A DNA stretch of 64,000 bases. It comes from Hevea brasiliensis (lineage: Eukaryota > Streptophyta > Magnoliopsida > Malpighiales > Euphorbiaceae). Under the pieces are notes generated by a model, which made no database searches, was not told the DNA's origin, and worked only from the letters and a program-made list of their open reading frames with translations. Within the stretch, counting starts at the first letter, position 1; each line of letters starts with the position of its first letter. The stretch lies in contig NC_079496.1 in NCBI RefSeq assembly GCF_030052815.1, forward strand, positions 70,855,652-70,919,651, read 5' to 3'. This document shows, piece by piece, positions 10,588-21,144 of the stretch. A program made the translations under genes and the position numbers.

Positions 10588-12348
10588 TACATAAAATAAA
10601 TATTAGTGGGCAGAAATGGGTCATCTTCAACCTTGAGAAAAAGCTTGCCGAATTGCTCCTCCCAAAAACCTCCATGGCCACCATGCATGAAGCTTTCTCT
10701 CTCCATCATCAAGCCCTCATTTTCACTTGCTTCCTTCATTAAAGCTTGCCTATTCACCTTGGGGAAGATATTAGCAACAAGAAAAACCAGATTTGGTGAA
10801 GTTTTGATAAGCTCCAAAAGTTGCAAGTGTCCAAAACCTCTCCCTTGCTTTAGTAAAGCTTGTGTTTAGGTTGAGGTGAGTGTTTTGGTGAAGAGAAATG
10901 AAAGAAATAGTGAGAAATGGATTTGTCCATTTTCAACAGCCATGAACCCTTGTTGAGCTTGAGTTATTTTTACTTCTAGTGAATGAAAATGAAGGTTGAT
11001 TAAATCAAATGAAAGTTGTAGTAAGTTTGGCATAAGTATGTGCACGTAGTGTTTAGATTAAAGGTGTGAAATGGAACCTTGATGCCTTGAGCAAACTGCC
11101 ATGTTTGGCAGCCCCTAATAGCATGAATTTGTGCGTGAACATGTGGTTATTAATGATATATGTTAATGTTAAATTGTGGGCAGCAAGTGTAAGTGATATT
11201 GAAGTACGAATATGTTGAAGTATATGTATAATATTAACATTGAAGTATGTTGAATTTTGGTGGAAGTGAATGTTGAATTTAATAATGAATTGTGTGCATT
11301 GAGCACTTGAACATTCTTGAACATTCTGCCCAGAATTGTTGCTGAAATTGTGTACAATATATGTATAGAAGTGTTGTTGATTGAATATTGTAGTAATGAG
11401 GAGGAGAAGGAACATCAAATTGTGAGTGTATGTGCTTTGTGCAGGTTGTGAATTGAAGGCAGCACCTAAATTAGGCCATAAGTGCCAAACTGTGAACCCA
11501 ATTGGTATGAGGCCAATATGGGGTCAAACTAGACACCAAATAGGCCAACTTTCATGTAGAAATGTTGCCAAAATTCTGCCTAGAAACTGACCTTAAAAAG
11601 TGACCAAATCCAGATTAGTGCATTTAAGGCCTGAAAACTGACCATTTGGGCAGCAGTTAGTGTTTAGGCCATAACTCACTCAAAACAGGTCCAATTGACC
11701 TGAAATTTTGACCATGAATAGTTAAGACCTATATCTACAAGTCTTATGAGGATACCCAAGAACAGAAATGGCCAGAACCAAGTCAAATGGCTTGCACAAG
11801 TTCAGGTACAAAATCTGCCGAACCAAAAGTGACCTAAAAATTTACCAAATTTTGCACCAAAAGTGCAATCTGTCCAGCTTTAGCAAATTGACCATATGTT
11901 AGTCTACACAACTCGGAATGACCTGAAATTTTGCCACGTGTGCAATAAGACATAGAGCTACAATTTTGCTTCTTTGACCAGAAGCTAAAAACCAAGGGAA
12001 ATAGGACTTTAAGCTATACCAATCTTGCACACAAAAATTGAGAATTTGACATTTTGCATACAATGATGCTTGAAGCATTTTGGCAATGAATGCTAACTTG
12101 TAAAAATGGTAAATTGCACTATATTGGCAGCATATTGAGATATAAATTGTGACATATTGATGCTAGAAACAACTTATCCATATTACCTAAAATGGTCAAC
12201 ATATGCATTGACTTTTGAATTATATAATAGTTAGTAAACTCCAAAAATTGAAGAATTAAACAATTAATTAATAATGTGCCCTAGTTTGCCTAGTTGACTA
12301 GTATGGATAGGTTGGCATGCCAATAGGATTCTGACAGCTGTTCTGTTA

Positions 12349-12476
12349 ATGGCTTCAAGCCATACTGTGTTTTTACGGCTTATTATGCCGCACTGTGACT
12401 TTAATAGCCTACGGCTATACATATTGTGTATTTATTTTTGGCTTATCGCCAGATTGACTATATGGCTTTTTAGCCA
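12349..12476 (+). other. five-stem-loop array in A 5' LTR
   Basis: Consecutive inverted repeats at 12349-12363 (ATGGCTT/AAGCCAT-like), 12376-12390 (CGGC/GCCG), 12404-12418 (ATAGCC/GGCTAT), 12439-12451 (TGGC/GCCA) and 12463-12476 (TGGCT/AGCCA). Equivalent arrays occur in D, B, E and J with changed but still pairing arms. Confidence 0.65.
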
Positions 12477-12527
12477 CGCTATTTGCACACCGAGAGACAC
12501 TTTGTGACCGATGGTGTGACGGCCCGA

Positions 12528-12540
12528 GGTACTAGGTACC
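12528..12540. other. palindrome GGTACTAGGTACC in a conserved LTR block
   Basis: The palindrome sits in a block (TGTGACCGATGGTGTGACGG...) found at the same place in D (GGTACTAGATACC at 3987), B, E and, diverged, J. Function unknown; it could be a protein-binding site or an RNA stem. Confidence 0.45.
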
Positions 12541-12716
12541 CAGTGCTAGTATATCCTTTTATCCAGTCTGGTCAGTATATAGGCTACACGGGCAGTAATT
12601 CAAGTACAATTAAATTCAAATAGCTAAATCCAGTCTACTGACATACAGCACCACCAAAAATTTGTAAATACTTTATTTACTTTATTTTAGTGTATATTTC
12701 TTTATATTTGGCACCA

Positions 12717-12734
12717 CTAAGCAAAATTGCTTAG
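12717..12734 (+). other. conserved CTAAGC hairpin in A 5' LTR
   Basis: CTAAGCA and TGCTTAG-type arms (CTAAGCAAAATTGCTTAG) form a 7-bp stem with a 4-nt loop, preceded by CACCA and followed by CG...TTGCTTTTG. The same hairpin occurs in eight other LTR copies. Confidence 0.65.
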
Positions 12735-13360
12735 CGTTTTGCTTTTGTAACGCGTAGGTATTGGAGACACAGCTGGGGAGCCTAGCAGGCCTACGATCGG
12801 GTGAGACATCAAATCTGCACAGGAGTCCAGAGTCATCTGCACTGCATTGCATACATGGTAGGACTTAGGATATCTTGTATTTTGTACTTTTGTTGTATAT
12901 TTGAAATTCAGAGATTTATTTTGTTATGTTTTGTAAGCTCTTAAGTTTGTAATATATTGTTCATATTAATTGACATGGAGATTTTGTATATAAATTTTAT
13001 TTATTATGGATGTATTATGGAATTTAATGTTGTAAAAGTCTATTGACTTTACTGGGAAATAGAGACTGTGAAATATTTGAGATTTTGATATCATCATATT
13101 AAACTGTTTTCAACAGGTTTGGAAGGACAGTTTGTCCTAAATATAGACGGCACCTTGCCAAATTTTTATTACTAATCTTGAAACACTGATTTTATCAAAG
13201 TATGACAATAGTATCAGCATGATATGAATACTACATAAAAGACTTCTTAAAATCAAATTTAGTTCAAGAAATGAAATAATCACAGACTAGGTGTTCTGGC
13301 ACTCCGTGTAGCACGCCTTGCTCGGCTATACTGTAGACGGGTAAGGGGTGTTACATTTAG

Positions 13361-13372
13361 TGGTATCAGAGC
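13361..13372 (+). promoter_or_regulatory. primer-binding site of A
   Basis: TGGTATCAGAGC, complementary to the 3' end of initiator tRNA-Met, starts five bases after the 5' LTR end (13355). Confidence 0.94.
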
Positions 13373-13484
13373 ACGGTTTAGGCGTTTCTGGACCTAGATA
13401 GATTGCACATCATGCATTTCATTGTAAGTGCTAAGATGAGTCTTATGTAGATCTTTTGATTTGTTTTGTTATTTTGATCAGAAT

Positions 13485-14720
13485 ATGGACTCCACATCAT
13501 AGAGAACGATCAATGAGGAAGTGGAAAGTAATGCTCCATCTATGACTAAACCAGGAGACAGAAGGGAACCTGCTCCACCAGTACCAAATGCACCAGCCAC
13601 ATTTCAGCAAATGGCTGAGTTCTTTAGACAGATGGCAGGAGTTATACCACCACCACCACCTCTACATCAAAAATCTCATATGGAGAGACTCAAGAAGTTT
13701 GGAGCTGTGGACTTTCTGGGCAAAAGAGAAGATGATTCTGTCACAGCTGAAAACTGGTTGGACAGAACTGGAAGAGTCTTAAAACAACTTCATTGTACTC
13801 CAGAGCAGAATTTGGAAGTTGTTGTATCACTACTGCAGGACGATGCGTAACAGTGGGGGATACAGTAACTAGTGAGGTGCCACCAGAACAGATAACTTGG
13901 GATTTCTTTCTCACTGAGTTCAGAAAGAAGTATGTGGGCAGTGTATACTTGGAAGAGAAGAGAAGGGAGTTTATTACCCTACGCCAGAGACAGCTGACAG
14001 TAGCTGAATATGAAAGAGAATTTGTCAGACTGAGCCGCTATGGGCGGCAAATAGTCCCTAATGAGGCAGAGAGATGTAAGAGATTTGAGGAAGGACTCAA
14101 TGATAACATTAAAGTAATGATTACAACCTTGGGGATTACAGAGTTTGCCAAGTTAGTGGAAGCTGCACTGAAAGTTGAAAAAGTTAGAATGAATGAGCAG
14201 AACAGAAGGGACAGACAGCAGAAAAGAGGTCAGGGTCAGACCGGTACATCTTCTGCCCCTAGTAAGAAATTCAGAGGTTCACCTACTCAGAGTTTCAGTA
14301 GAGCACCAAGTCAGGGTCAGTCACAGAGGCCCAAATCTCAGTTTGCACCAAGGAGAGGTCAGTCCACCACTTCAATGGCTAGCTCTCCAGGAACAGGGTA
14401 CAGGGGACCAGCCCCAACAGTATCTGTTGCTTGCCCACATTGCCAAAAATGGCATAAAGGTGAATGTTGGAGGATGATAGGTGCTTGTTTACGGTGTGGA
14501 TCTACAGACCACCTAGTTCGAGATTGTCCACGCAGAACTGTTACATCCATTCTGGTATCAACTGATAGGCTTGCCCCTCTAGCTCTAAGGGGTAGAAGGC
14601 CGGGTAAAGTTGAGGCAGCCGATACTTCACAGAAACCTGTGTCAGAGTCTGTGGAGAGAGCAGAAGGCAGAAAATCAGCCAAAGCCTATGCTATACGGGC
14701 ACTGGAGGAACAGGATGCTC
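13485..14720 (+). pseudogene. gag: gag of element A (capsid and zinc-knuckle nucleocapsid)
   Basis: The start at 13485 (MDSTS) is chosen because it matches the MDP-type starts of B and E just downstream of the leader. A TAG at codon 6, a TAA at 13848-13850 and a 1-nt deletion just after it (frame changes from 13485-phase to 13793-phase) break it. The retrotransposon Gag domain follows (WDFFLTEFRKKYVG, REFITLRQRQL, RFEEGLNDNIK), then a basic Q/R/S-rich linker and one zinc knuckle of CX2CX4HX4C form (CLRCGSTDHLVRDC, 14486-14527). Gag would build the virus-like particle and bind genomic RNA. Confidence 0.93.
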
Positions 14721-16620
14721 CAGATGTTATCAAGGGTACGTTCCTCCTTTATAATACTTCTGTGCATGCATTAGTGGATCCTGGATCTACTCATTCATAT
14801 ATTTGTATCAAGTTGCTCGTAGAAAAGGGAATACCAGTGGAGGAAAGTGACCAAGACATCCTGGTCACAAATCCGCTAGGCCACAGTGTGGTAGTAAACA
14901 AGGTATGTAAGGGTTGTCCATTGAAGATTCAAGGGAAAGAGTTCTCAGCAGACTTAATCGAATTGCCTTTCCATGAGTTTGATGTAATTTTGGGAATGGA
15001 CTGGTTATCCCATCATCAGGCAATAGTAGATTGTAAATTGAAGAGAATCTCTCTGAAAACTACTGAGAACGAAGAAATAATAGTAGTGGGTGAAAGGACA
15101 GATTTCTTGTCCAATGTCATCTCATTCTGATTTGCAAGGAGATGGCTGAGAAAAGGGTGTGAAGCCTATCTGGCACACGTGGTTGACACTAGGCAGGGTA
15201 AACTTGACTTGTCTGACATACCCACAGTAAGGGATTTCTCTGAGATATTTCCTGAGGAATTGCCTAGTTTGCCACTAGAAAGGGAAGTTGAATTTGCTAT
15301 TGAGATTATGCTGGGTACAGCTCCAATTTCAATTGCTCCGTATAGGATGGCACCTACTGAATTGAAAGAGTTAAAAATCCAGCTGCAAGAATTACTAGAC
15401 AAGGGGTTCATACGCCCCAGTGTGTCACCTTGGGGAGCTCCAGTACTATTTGTAAAGAAGAAAGATGGGACACTGAGGTTATGTGTTGACTACCGGTAGT
15501 TAAACAAAGTAACAGTGAAGAACAAGTATCCATTGCCTAGAATTGATGATTTGTTTGATCAGTTGAAGGGAGTTGGTGTGTTTTCTAAGATTGATCTCAT
15601 ATCAGGGTATCATCAGCTAAGGGTTAAGGATGCAAATGTGCCTAAGACTGCATTTAGAACCCGGTATGGGCATTATGAATTCCTGGTGATGCCATTTGGG
15701 TTAACAAACACTCCAGCAGCATTCATGGACCTTATGAACCATATCTTCCATCCATACTTAGATCGATTCGTAATGGTCTTCATTGATGACATCCTGGTGT
15801 ATTCCAAGGATAAAGCATAACATGATGAGCATTTGAGAATTGTTCTGCAAACTCTAAAAGAGAAGAAATTGTATGCTAAATTATCCAAGTGTGAGTTCTG
15901 ATTGAATGAGATTGCATTCCTTGGATATGTAGTATCAGCTGAAGGGATTAGAGTGGATCCCAAAAAGATTGAAGCAGTGATGGAATGGAAGTCCCCCAGA
16001 AATACAACTGAGATCAAAATTTTCTTGGGGTTAGCTGGATATTATAGAAGATTTGTAAAGGGATTTTCCCTAATAGCTACTCCAATGACCAAATTACTAC
16101 ACAAGAATATGAAATTTGACTGGAATGACAAGTGTCAAGCCAGTTTTGAGAGGCTGAAGGCTATGTTGACAGAGGCACCAGTGTTAACACAGCCAATGTC
16201 TGGAAAAGACTTTGTAATCTACAGTGATGCCTCACACAATGGGTTAGGGTGTGTACTCATGCAAGAAGGGAAAGTGGTCGCATATGCTTCCAGGCAGTTA
16301 AGGCCACATGAAAAGAATTACCCTACTCATGATTTGGAGTTAGCAGCAATTATCTTCGCATTGAAGATATGGAGGCATTACTTGTATAGAGAAAAATGCT
16401 ACATATACACAGACCATAAGAGTCTGAAGTATCTGCTAACCTAGAAGGAACTTAATTTCAGATAGAAGCGATGGATTGAATTCCTGAAAGATTATGATTG
16501 TGTGATTGACTACCACCCTAGGAAGGCAAATGTAGTCGCTGATGCTTTAAGCAGAAAATCTATTGTAGCATTAAGATCTCTGAATGCCCAACTATCCTTA
16601 ACTCATGATGGAGTTATTTT
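14721..16620 (+). pseudogene. pol: protease, reverse transcriptase and RNase H of element A
   Basis: The protease has the active-site DPGST at 14777-14791 (D-S/T-G in most families) and the [10 protein letters not shown] segment. RT shows the [16 protein letters not shown] motif (about 15418-15480), a FIDD catalytic box (aspartates at 15785-15790) and the [14 protein letters not shown] segment. RNase H begins near [10 protein letters not shown] (aspartate 16226-16228) and includes [10 protein letters not shown]. One reading frame holds throughout but is closed by stops after ISF (15130), DYR (15499), KDKA (15820), near 15900 and at 16444. At least two look like CAG to TAG and one like TGG to TGA. 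Confidence 0.94.
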
Positions 16621-17341
16621 GGCTGAGTTGCAAATGAAGCCGAATCATTACATGTATACTGAGGATGGGCAGAAGACAGATGGGAAATTAATGGCTGTTA
16701 TGGGCAAAATCACTGAGGGGAAGGAAACTGAATATGAAGTGAAAGAAAATGGGTGCCTGTACTATAAAGAAAGAGTGTGTGTTCCAAATGATAAAGAATT
16801 GAAAACCAGTATTCTGAAAGAAGCACATAATAGTGTGTATGCTATGCACCCAGGAAGCACAAAAATGTACCATGACCTGAAACTCCGATACTGGTGGCCA
16901 GGTATGAAGAAGGACATAGTTGACTATGTAACTAGATGCTTGACATGTCAGCAAGTCAAAGCAGAACATTAAGTTCCATCAAGTTTGTTACAGCCCATAA
17001 ACATACCTGAATGGAAATGGGACTGAGTCACTATGGACTTTGTCAGTGGTCTACTTCTGACTCAGAAGAAGCATGATGCAGTATGGGTGATTGTGGATAG
17101 GTTAACCAAATCAGCACATTTTTTGCCAGTTAGAACTGACTACTCACTGGAAAAGCTAGCAGAAGTATACATCAGTGAGATAGTTAGACTACATGGAATT
17201 CCACTTTCCATTATATCTGATAGAGACCCGAGGTTTACATCTAGATTTTGGAAGAAATTACAAGAATCCTTGGGCACACAACTCCATTTTAGTACGGCTT
17301 TTCATCCTCAGACGGATGCACAGTCGAAAAGAATAATCCAG
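16621..17341 (+). pseudogene. pol: integrase N-terminal part of element A (exon 1)
   Basis: A HHCC zinc domain (HPGSTKMYHDLK ... CLTCQQ) is followed by the DDE core: first Asp 17036-17038 (MDFVSG), second Asp 17219-17221 (ISDRDPRF). The third catalytic residue, Glu in TDGQSER of this family, is Lys here (17327-17329, AQSKR), 36 codons after the second Asp. Two nonsense codons lie near 16970 and 17025. The exon ends with CAG at 17341, followed by a GT...AG intron. The enzyme would insert cDNA into the host genome; this copy cannot. Confidence 0.93.
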
Positions 17342-17430
17342 GTAAATTTTGAAACTCATTGAGTTATTATAAACAATAAATTGAACTGATAATGATAATA
17401 ATGATAGTAATAACTGAATATGTGTGATAG
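17342..17430 (+). other. candidate spliceosomal intron in integrase of A
   Basis: An 89-bp AT-rich segment starts GTAAAT and ends GATAG, between ATC CAG and GTC CTC GAA. It has in-frame stops, and its removal restores the contiguous family motif (RxIQ|VLEDMLR), moving the frame from phase 2 to phase 1 exactly. Phase 0. Introns of 75 and 74 bp occupy the same site in B and E. TAACTGA near 17411 is a possible branch site. Confidence 0.8.
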
Positions 17431-18190
17431 GTCCTCGAAGATATGCTGAGAAGTTGTGTTATTGAGTTTGAGGGAAGTTGGGACAGATATCTTCCACTGG
17501 CAGAATTTGCATACAACAATAGCTATCAAGCTAGCATACAGATGGCACCCTATGAAGCACTGTATGGGAGAAAATGCAGAACACCTGTATGTTGGACTGA
17601 GTTGGGTGAAGATAAGCTAGTGGGGCCAGACCTGATAAAACAGACAGAGGAAAAGGTGAAACTGATAAAGGCCAATTTGAAAGTTGCCTCAAACCGACAG
17701 AAATCTTATGCTGACTTGAGGAGAAAAGGCATTGAGTATGAAGTTGGCGAGAAGGTATTTCTCAAAGTATCACCGTAGAAGAAAATGTTGAGATTTGGAA
17801 AAAAGGGAAAATTAAGCCCTAGGTTTATTGGCCCATATGAAGTTATTGAACATGTGGGACCAGTAGCCTACAGATTAGCCTTACCACCTGAGCTGGACAA
17901 GATACATAATGTGTTCCATGTCTCGATGCTCAGAAGATACAGATCAGATCCTTCACATGTCATCTCAGCAGAAGAAATTGTAGTACAACCTGACCTGACA
18001 TATGAAGAAGAACCAATTAAAATCTTGGCACGAGAGGTAAAAGAGCTCAGAAACAAGACAATTCCACTTGTGAAAATCCTATGGAGACACCACAACACGG
18101 AAGAGGCAACATGGGAGAGCGAGGAGCCAATGACACAACAGTTCCCTCAGCTCTTCATATCAGGTAAATTTCAAGGACGAAATTTTTATT
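17431..18190 (+). pseudogene. pol: integrase C-terminus and chromodomain of element A (exon 2)
   Basis: It begins [15 protein letters not shown] and includes the GPD/Y-like region (KGKLSPRFIGPYEV, RLALPPELDKIHNVFHVS) and a chromodomain-like end (LAREVKELRNK, ILWRHHNTEEATWESE). A TAG (17776-17778) replaces the Trp codon of B and E. The usual stop just before the polypurine tract is missing, apparently through a 1-nt insertion, so the frame runs into the 3' LTR to 18348. Chromodomains of this clade are thought to direct integration to heterochromatin. Confidence 0.92.
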
Positions 18191-18191
18191 T

Positions 18192-18204
18192 AGAGGGGAA
18201 GAGT
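18192..18204 (+). promoter_or_regulatory. polypurine tract of A
   Basis: AGAGGGGAAGAGT directly before the 3' LTR (18205), the plus-strand primer site. The same tract is seen in B and E. Confidence 0.9.
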
Positions 18205-18387
18205 TGTAACATCCCCACTGTACGTGTTCTGTACGTTTTTTTGCTCCAGTGGCCAAATAACAGTCTAGGCAAGTCAGGATGTCTGGAACTACACTTCGAT
18301 GATAGTGAACAGACATATAATGATGAAATAAATAAAAAGAAAATATAAGAAAAATCAAACAAAAATGAAAGAGAGAAAATGATGCTA

Positions 18388-18436
18388 AGTTAAACGAGCC
18401 AGCACCGCAGCGATGGGTGACCGCACCGGGAAGGCC
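18388..18436 (+). promoter_or_regulatory. 5S-like block in A 3' LTR
   Basis: Same block as at 10139 with one visible change in the spacer (GAGCCAGCACC). It starts 183 nt into the LTR. Confidence 0.58.
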
Positions 18437-20127
18437 GTTGTCGACCCCAGGACCGCAGGGAACCCTCGAAATTTAATTTTGAGACATAGATAAAGGTTTA
18501 TTGAAATGTAATTGACACTAGAAATATCAAAGAAAAATTAATAAATTAGTACAAAGAAAAACGAAAAATCGAGAAACAGAAAAAAATCGGTGTTACCGAA
18601 AAATTGGCAATGTAACCCAAAGTGGGGTATTTTGGTCATTTGACACATAGGGTTGCCTTTTGACCTCAATGTCCATTAAAAATAAATGATATTACACTTT
18701 AGAAATGGACTTGTCCATTTTCGGCAGCCATGAACTCTTGTTGAGCTTGAGTTATTTTTACTTCTAGTGAATGAAAATGAAGGTTGATTCATTCAAATGA
18801 AAGTTGTAGTAAGTTTGTGCATAAGTATGTGCACGTAGTGTTTAGATTAAAGGTGTGAAATGGAACCTTGATGCCTTGAGCAAACTGCCATGTTTGGCAG
18901 CCCCTAATAGCATGAATTTATGTGTGAACATGTGGTTATTAATGATATATGTTAATGTTAAATTGTGGGTAGCAAGTGTAAGTGATATTGAAGTATGAAT
19001 ATGTTGAAGTATATGTGTAATATTAACATTGAAGTATGTTGAATTTTGGTGGAAGTGAATGTTGAATTTAATGATGAATTGTGTGCATTAAGCACTTGAA
19101 CATTCTTCCCAGAATTGTTACTGAAATTGTGTAAAATATATGTATAGAAGTGTTGTTGATTGAATATTGTAGTAATGAGGAGGAGAAGGAACATCAAATT
19201 GGGAGTGTATGTGCTTTGTGCAGGTTGTGTATTAAAGGCAGCACCTAAATTAGGCCATAAGTGCCAAACTGTGAACCCAATTGGTATGAGGCCAATATGG
19301 GGTGAAACTAGACACCAAATAGGCCAACTTTCATGTAGAAATGTTACCAAAATTCTGCCTAGAAACTGACCTTAAAAAGTGACCAAATCTGGATTAGTGC
19401 ATCTAAGGCCTGAAAACTGACTATTTGGGCAGCAGTTAGTGTTTAGGCCATAACTCACTCAAAACAGGTCCAATTGACCTGAAATTTTGACCATGAATAG
19501 TTAAGACCAATATCTACAAGTATTATGAGGATACCCAAGACCAGAAATGGCCAGAACCAAGTCAAATGGCTTGCACAAGTTCAGGTACAAAATCTGCCGA
19601 ACCAAAAGTGACCTAAAAATTTACCAAATTTTGCACCAAAAGTGCAATCTGTCCAGCTTTAGCAAATTGACCATATCTTGGTCTACACAACTCGGAATGA
19701 CCTGAAATTTTTCCCCGCGTGCAATACGACATAGAGCTACAATTTTTCTTCTTTGACCAGAAGCTAAAAACCAAGGGAAATAGGACTTTAAGCTAGACCA
19801 ATCTTGCACACAAAAATTGAGAATTTGACATTTTACATACAATGATGCTTGAAGCATTTTGGCAATGAATGCTAACTTGTATAAAAGGTAAATTGCACTA
19901 TATTGGCAGCATATTGAGATATAAATTGTGACATATTGATGCTAGAAACAACTTATCCATATTACCTAAAATGGTCAACATATGCATTGACTTTTGAATT
20001 ATATAATAGTTAGTAAACTCCAAAAATTGAAGAATTAAATAATTAATTAATAATGTGCCCTAGTTTGCCTAGTTGACTAGTATGGATAGGTTGGCATGCC
20101 CATAGGATTCTGACAGCTGTTCTGTGA

Positions 20128-20255
20128 ATGGCTTCATGCCATACTGTGTTTTTACGGCTTATTATGCCGCACTTTGACTTTAATAGCCTATGGCTATACA
20201 TATTGTGTATTTATTTTTGGCTTATCGCTAGATTGACTATATGGCTTTTTAGCCA
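20128..20255 (+). other. stem-loop array in A 3' LTR
   Basis: Matches the array at 12349. The first stem is ATGGC/GCCAT here, while the 5' LTR has a different but pairing arm; the third loop differs (TAT instead of TAC) with the stem intact. The fourth stem has decayed (GCTA for GCCA). Confidence 0.6.
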
Positions 20256-20495
20256 CGCTATTTGCACACTGGAAGACACTTTGTGACCGATGGTGTGATA
20301 GCCCGAGGTACTAGGTACCCAGTGCTAGTATATCCGTTTATCCAGTCTGGTCAGTATATAGGCTACACGGGCAGTAATTCAAGTACAATTAAATTCAAAT
20401 AGCTAAATCCAGTCTACTAACATACAGCACCACCAAAAATTTGTAAATACTTTATTTACTTTATTTTAGTGTATATTTCTTTATATTTAGCACCA

Positions 20496-20513
20496 CTAAG
20501 CAAAATTGATTAG
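20496..20513 (+). other. CTAAGC hairpin in A 3' LTR (one mismatch)
   Basis: CTAAGCAAAATTGATTAG; the G-to-A change breaks one pair of the stem intact in the 5' LTR. Confidence 0.5.
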
Positions 20514-21144
20514 CGCGTTGCTTTTGTAATGCATAGGTATTGGAGACACAGCTGGGGAGCCCAGCAGGCCTACGATCGGGTGAGACATTAGATCTGCACA
20601 GGAGTCTAGAGTCATCTGCACTGCATTGCATACATGGTAGGACTTAGGATATCTTGTATTTTGTACTTTTGTTGTATATTTGAAATTCAGCCCTGTATTT
20701 TGTAATGTTATGAAAGCTCTAAAGTTTGTAATATTTTGTACATATTAAATGACATGGAGATTTTCTATATATATTTAAATTATTATGGACTGTATTATGG
20801 AACTGTTTAATGACTATAAAAGTCTATTGACTTTACTGAGAAATAGAGACTATGAAATATTTGAGATTTTGATATCATCATATTAAACTATTTTCAACAG
20901 GTTTAGAAGGACAGTTTGTCCTAAATATAGACGGCACCTTGCCAAATTTTTATTACCAATCTTGAAACACTGATTTTATCAAAGTATGACAATAGTATCA
21001 GCATGATATGAATATTACATAAAAGACTTCTTAAAATCAAATTTAGTTCAAGAAATGAAATAATCACAGGCTAGGTGTTCTGGCACGCCGTGTAGCACGC
21101 CTTGCTCGGCTATACTGTAGATGGGTGAGGGGTGTTACATCAAT

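Larger units (their letters stand above)
9956..13355 (+). repeat. 5' LTR of element A
   Basis: A 3400-bp LTR from TGTAACATCCCC to GGGGTGTTACA. It holds the 5S-like block (10139-10187), a TATA-like site (10581), modules around 11670 and 11890 containing GACCTGAAATTTTG, the stem-loop array, the palindrome GGTACTAGGTACC and the CTAAGC hairpin. It is longer than the 3' LTR because that copy lost 461 bp equivalent to about 10452-10912. Confidence 0.96.
9956..21139 (+). mobile_element. Element A: complete but defective gypsy (Tekay-like) retrotransposon
   Basis: An 11.2-kb plus-strand element flanked by the 5-bp target duplication TCAAT (9951-9955 and 21140-21144). Order: LTR, PBS, gag, protease, RT, RNase H, integrase, chromodomain, polypurine tract, LTR. 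The chromodomain downstream of integrase and the MDWLSxHQAIVDC motif after protease place it in the Tekay/Del-like chromoviruses. It interrupts the C2 right LTR: sequences on both sides join to match 32620-32700 of F. Many stop codons, one gag frameshift and a lost integrase catalytic residue make it non-autonomous now. Confidence 0.96.
18205..21139 (+). repeat. 3' LTR of element A
   Basis: A 2935-bp copy of the 5' LTR from TGTAACATCCCC to GGGGTGTTACA. One deletion of 461 bp relative to the 5' LTR is located at AGAAATG (18701-18707). It retains the 5S-like block (18388), the stem-loop array (20128-20255) and the hairpin (20496-20513, one mismatch). Antisense and sense ORFs here (18155-19857) are shadows. 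Confidence 0.95.

Noticed and set aside
13361..13372. tRNA gene fragment
   Set aside because: The match to tRNA-Met is limited to the primer-binding site next to the LTR.
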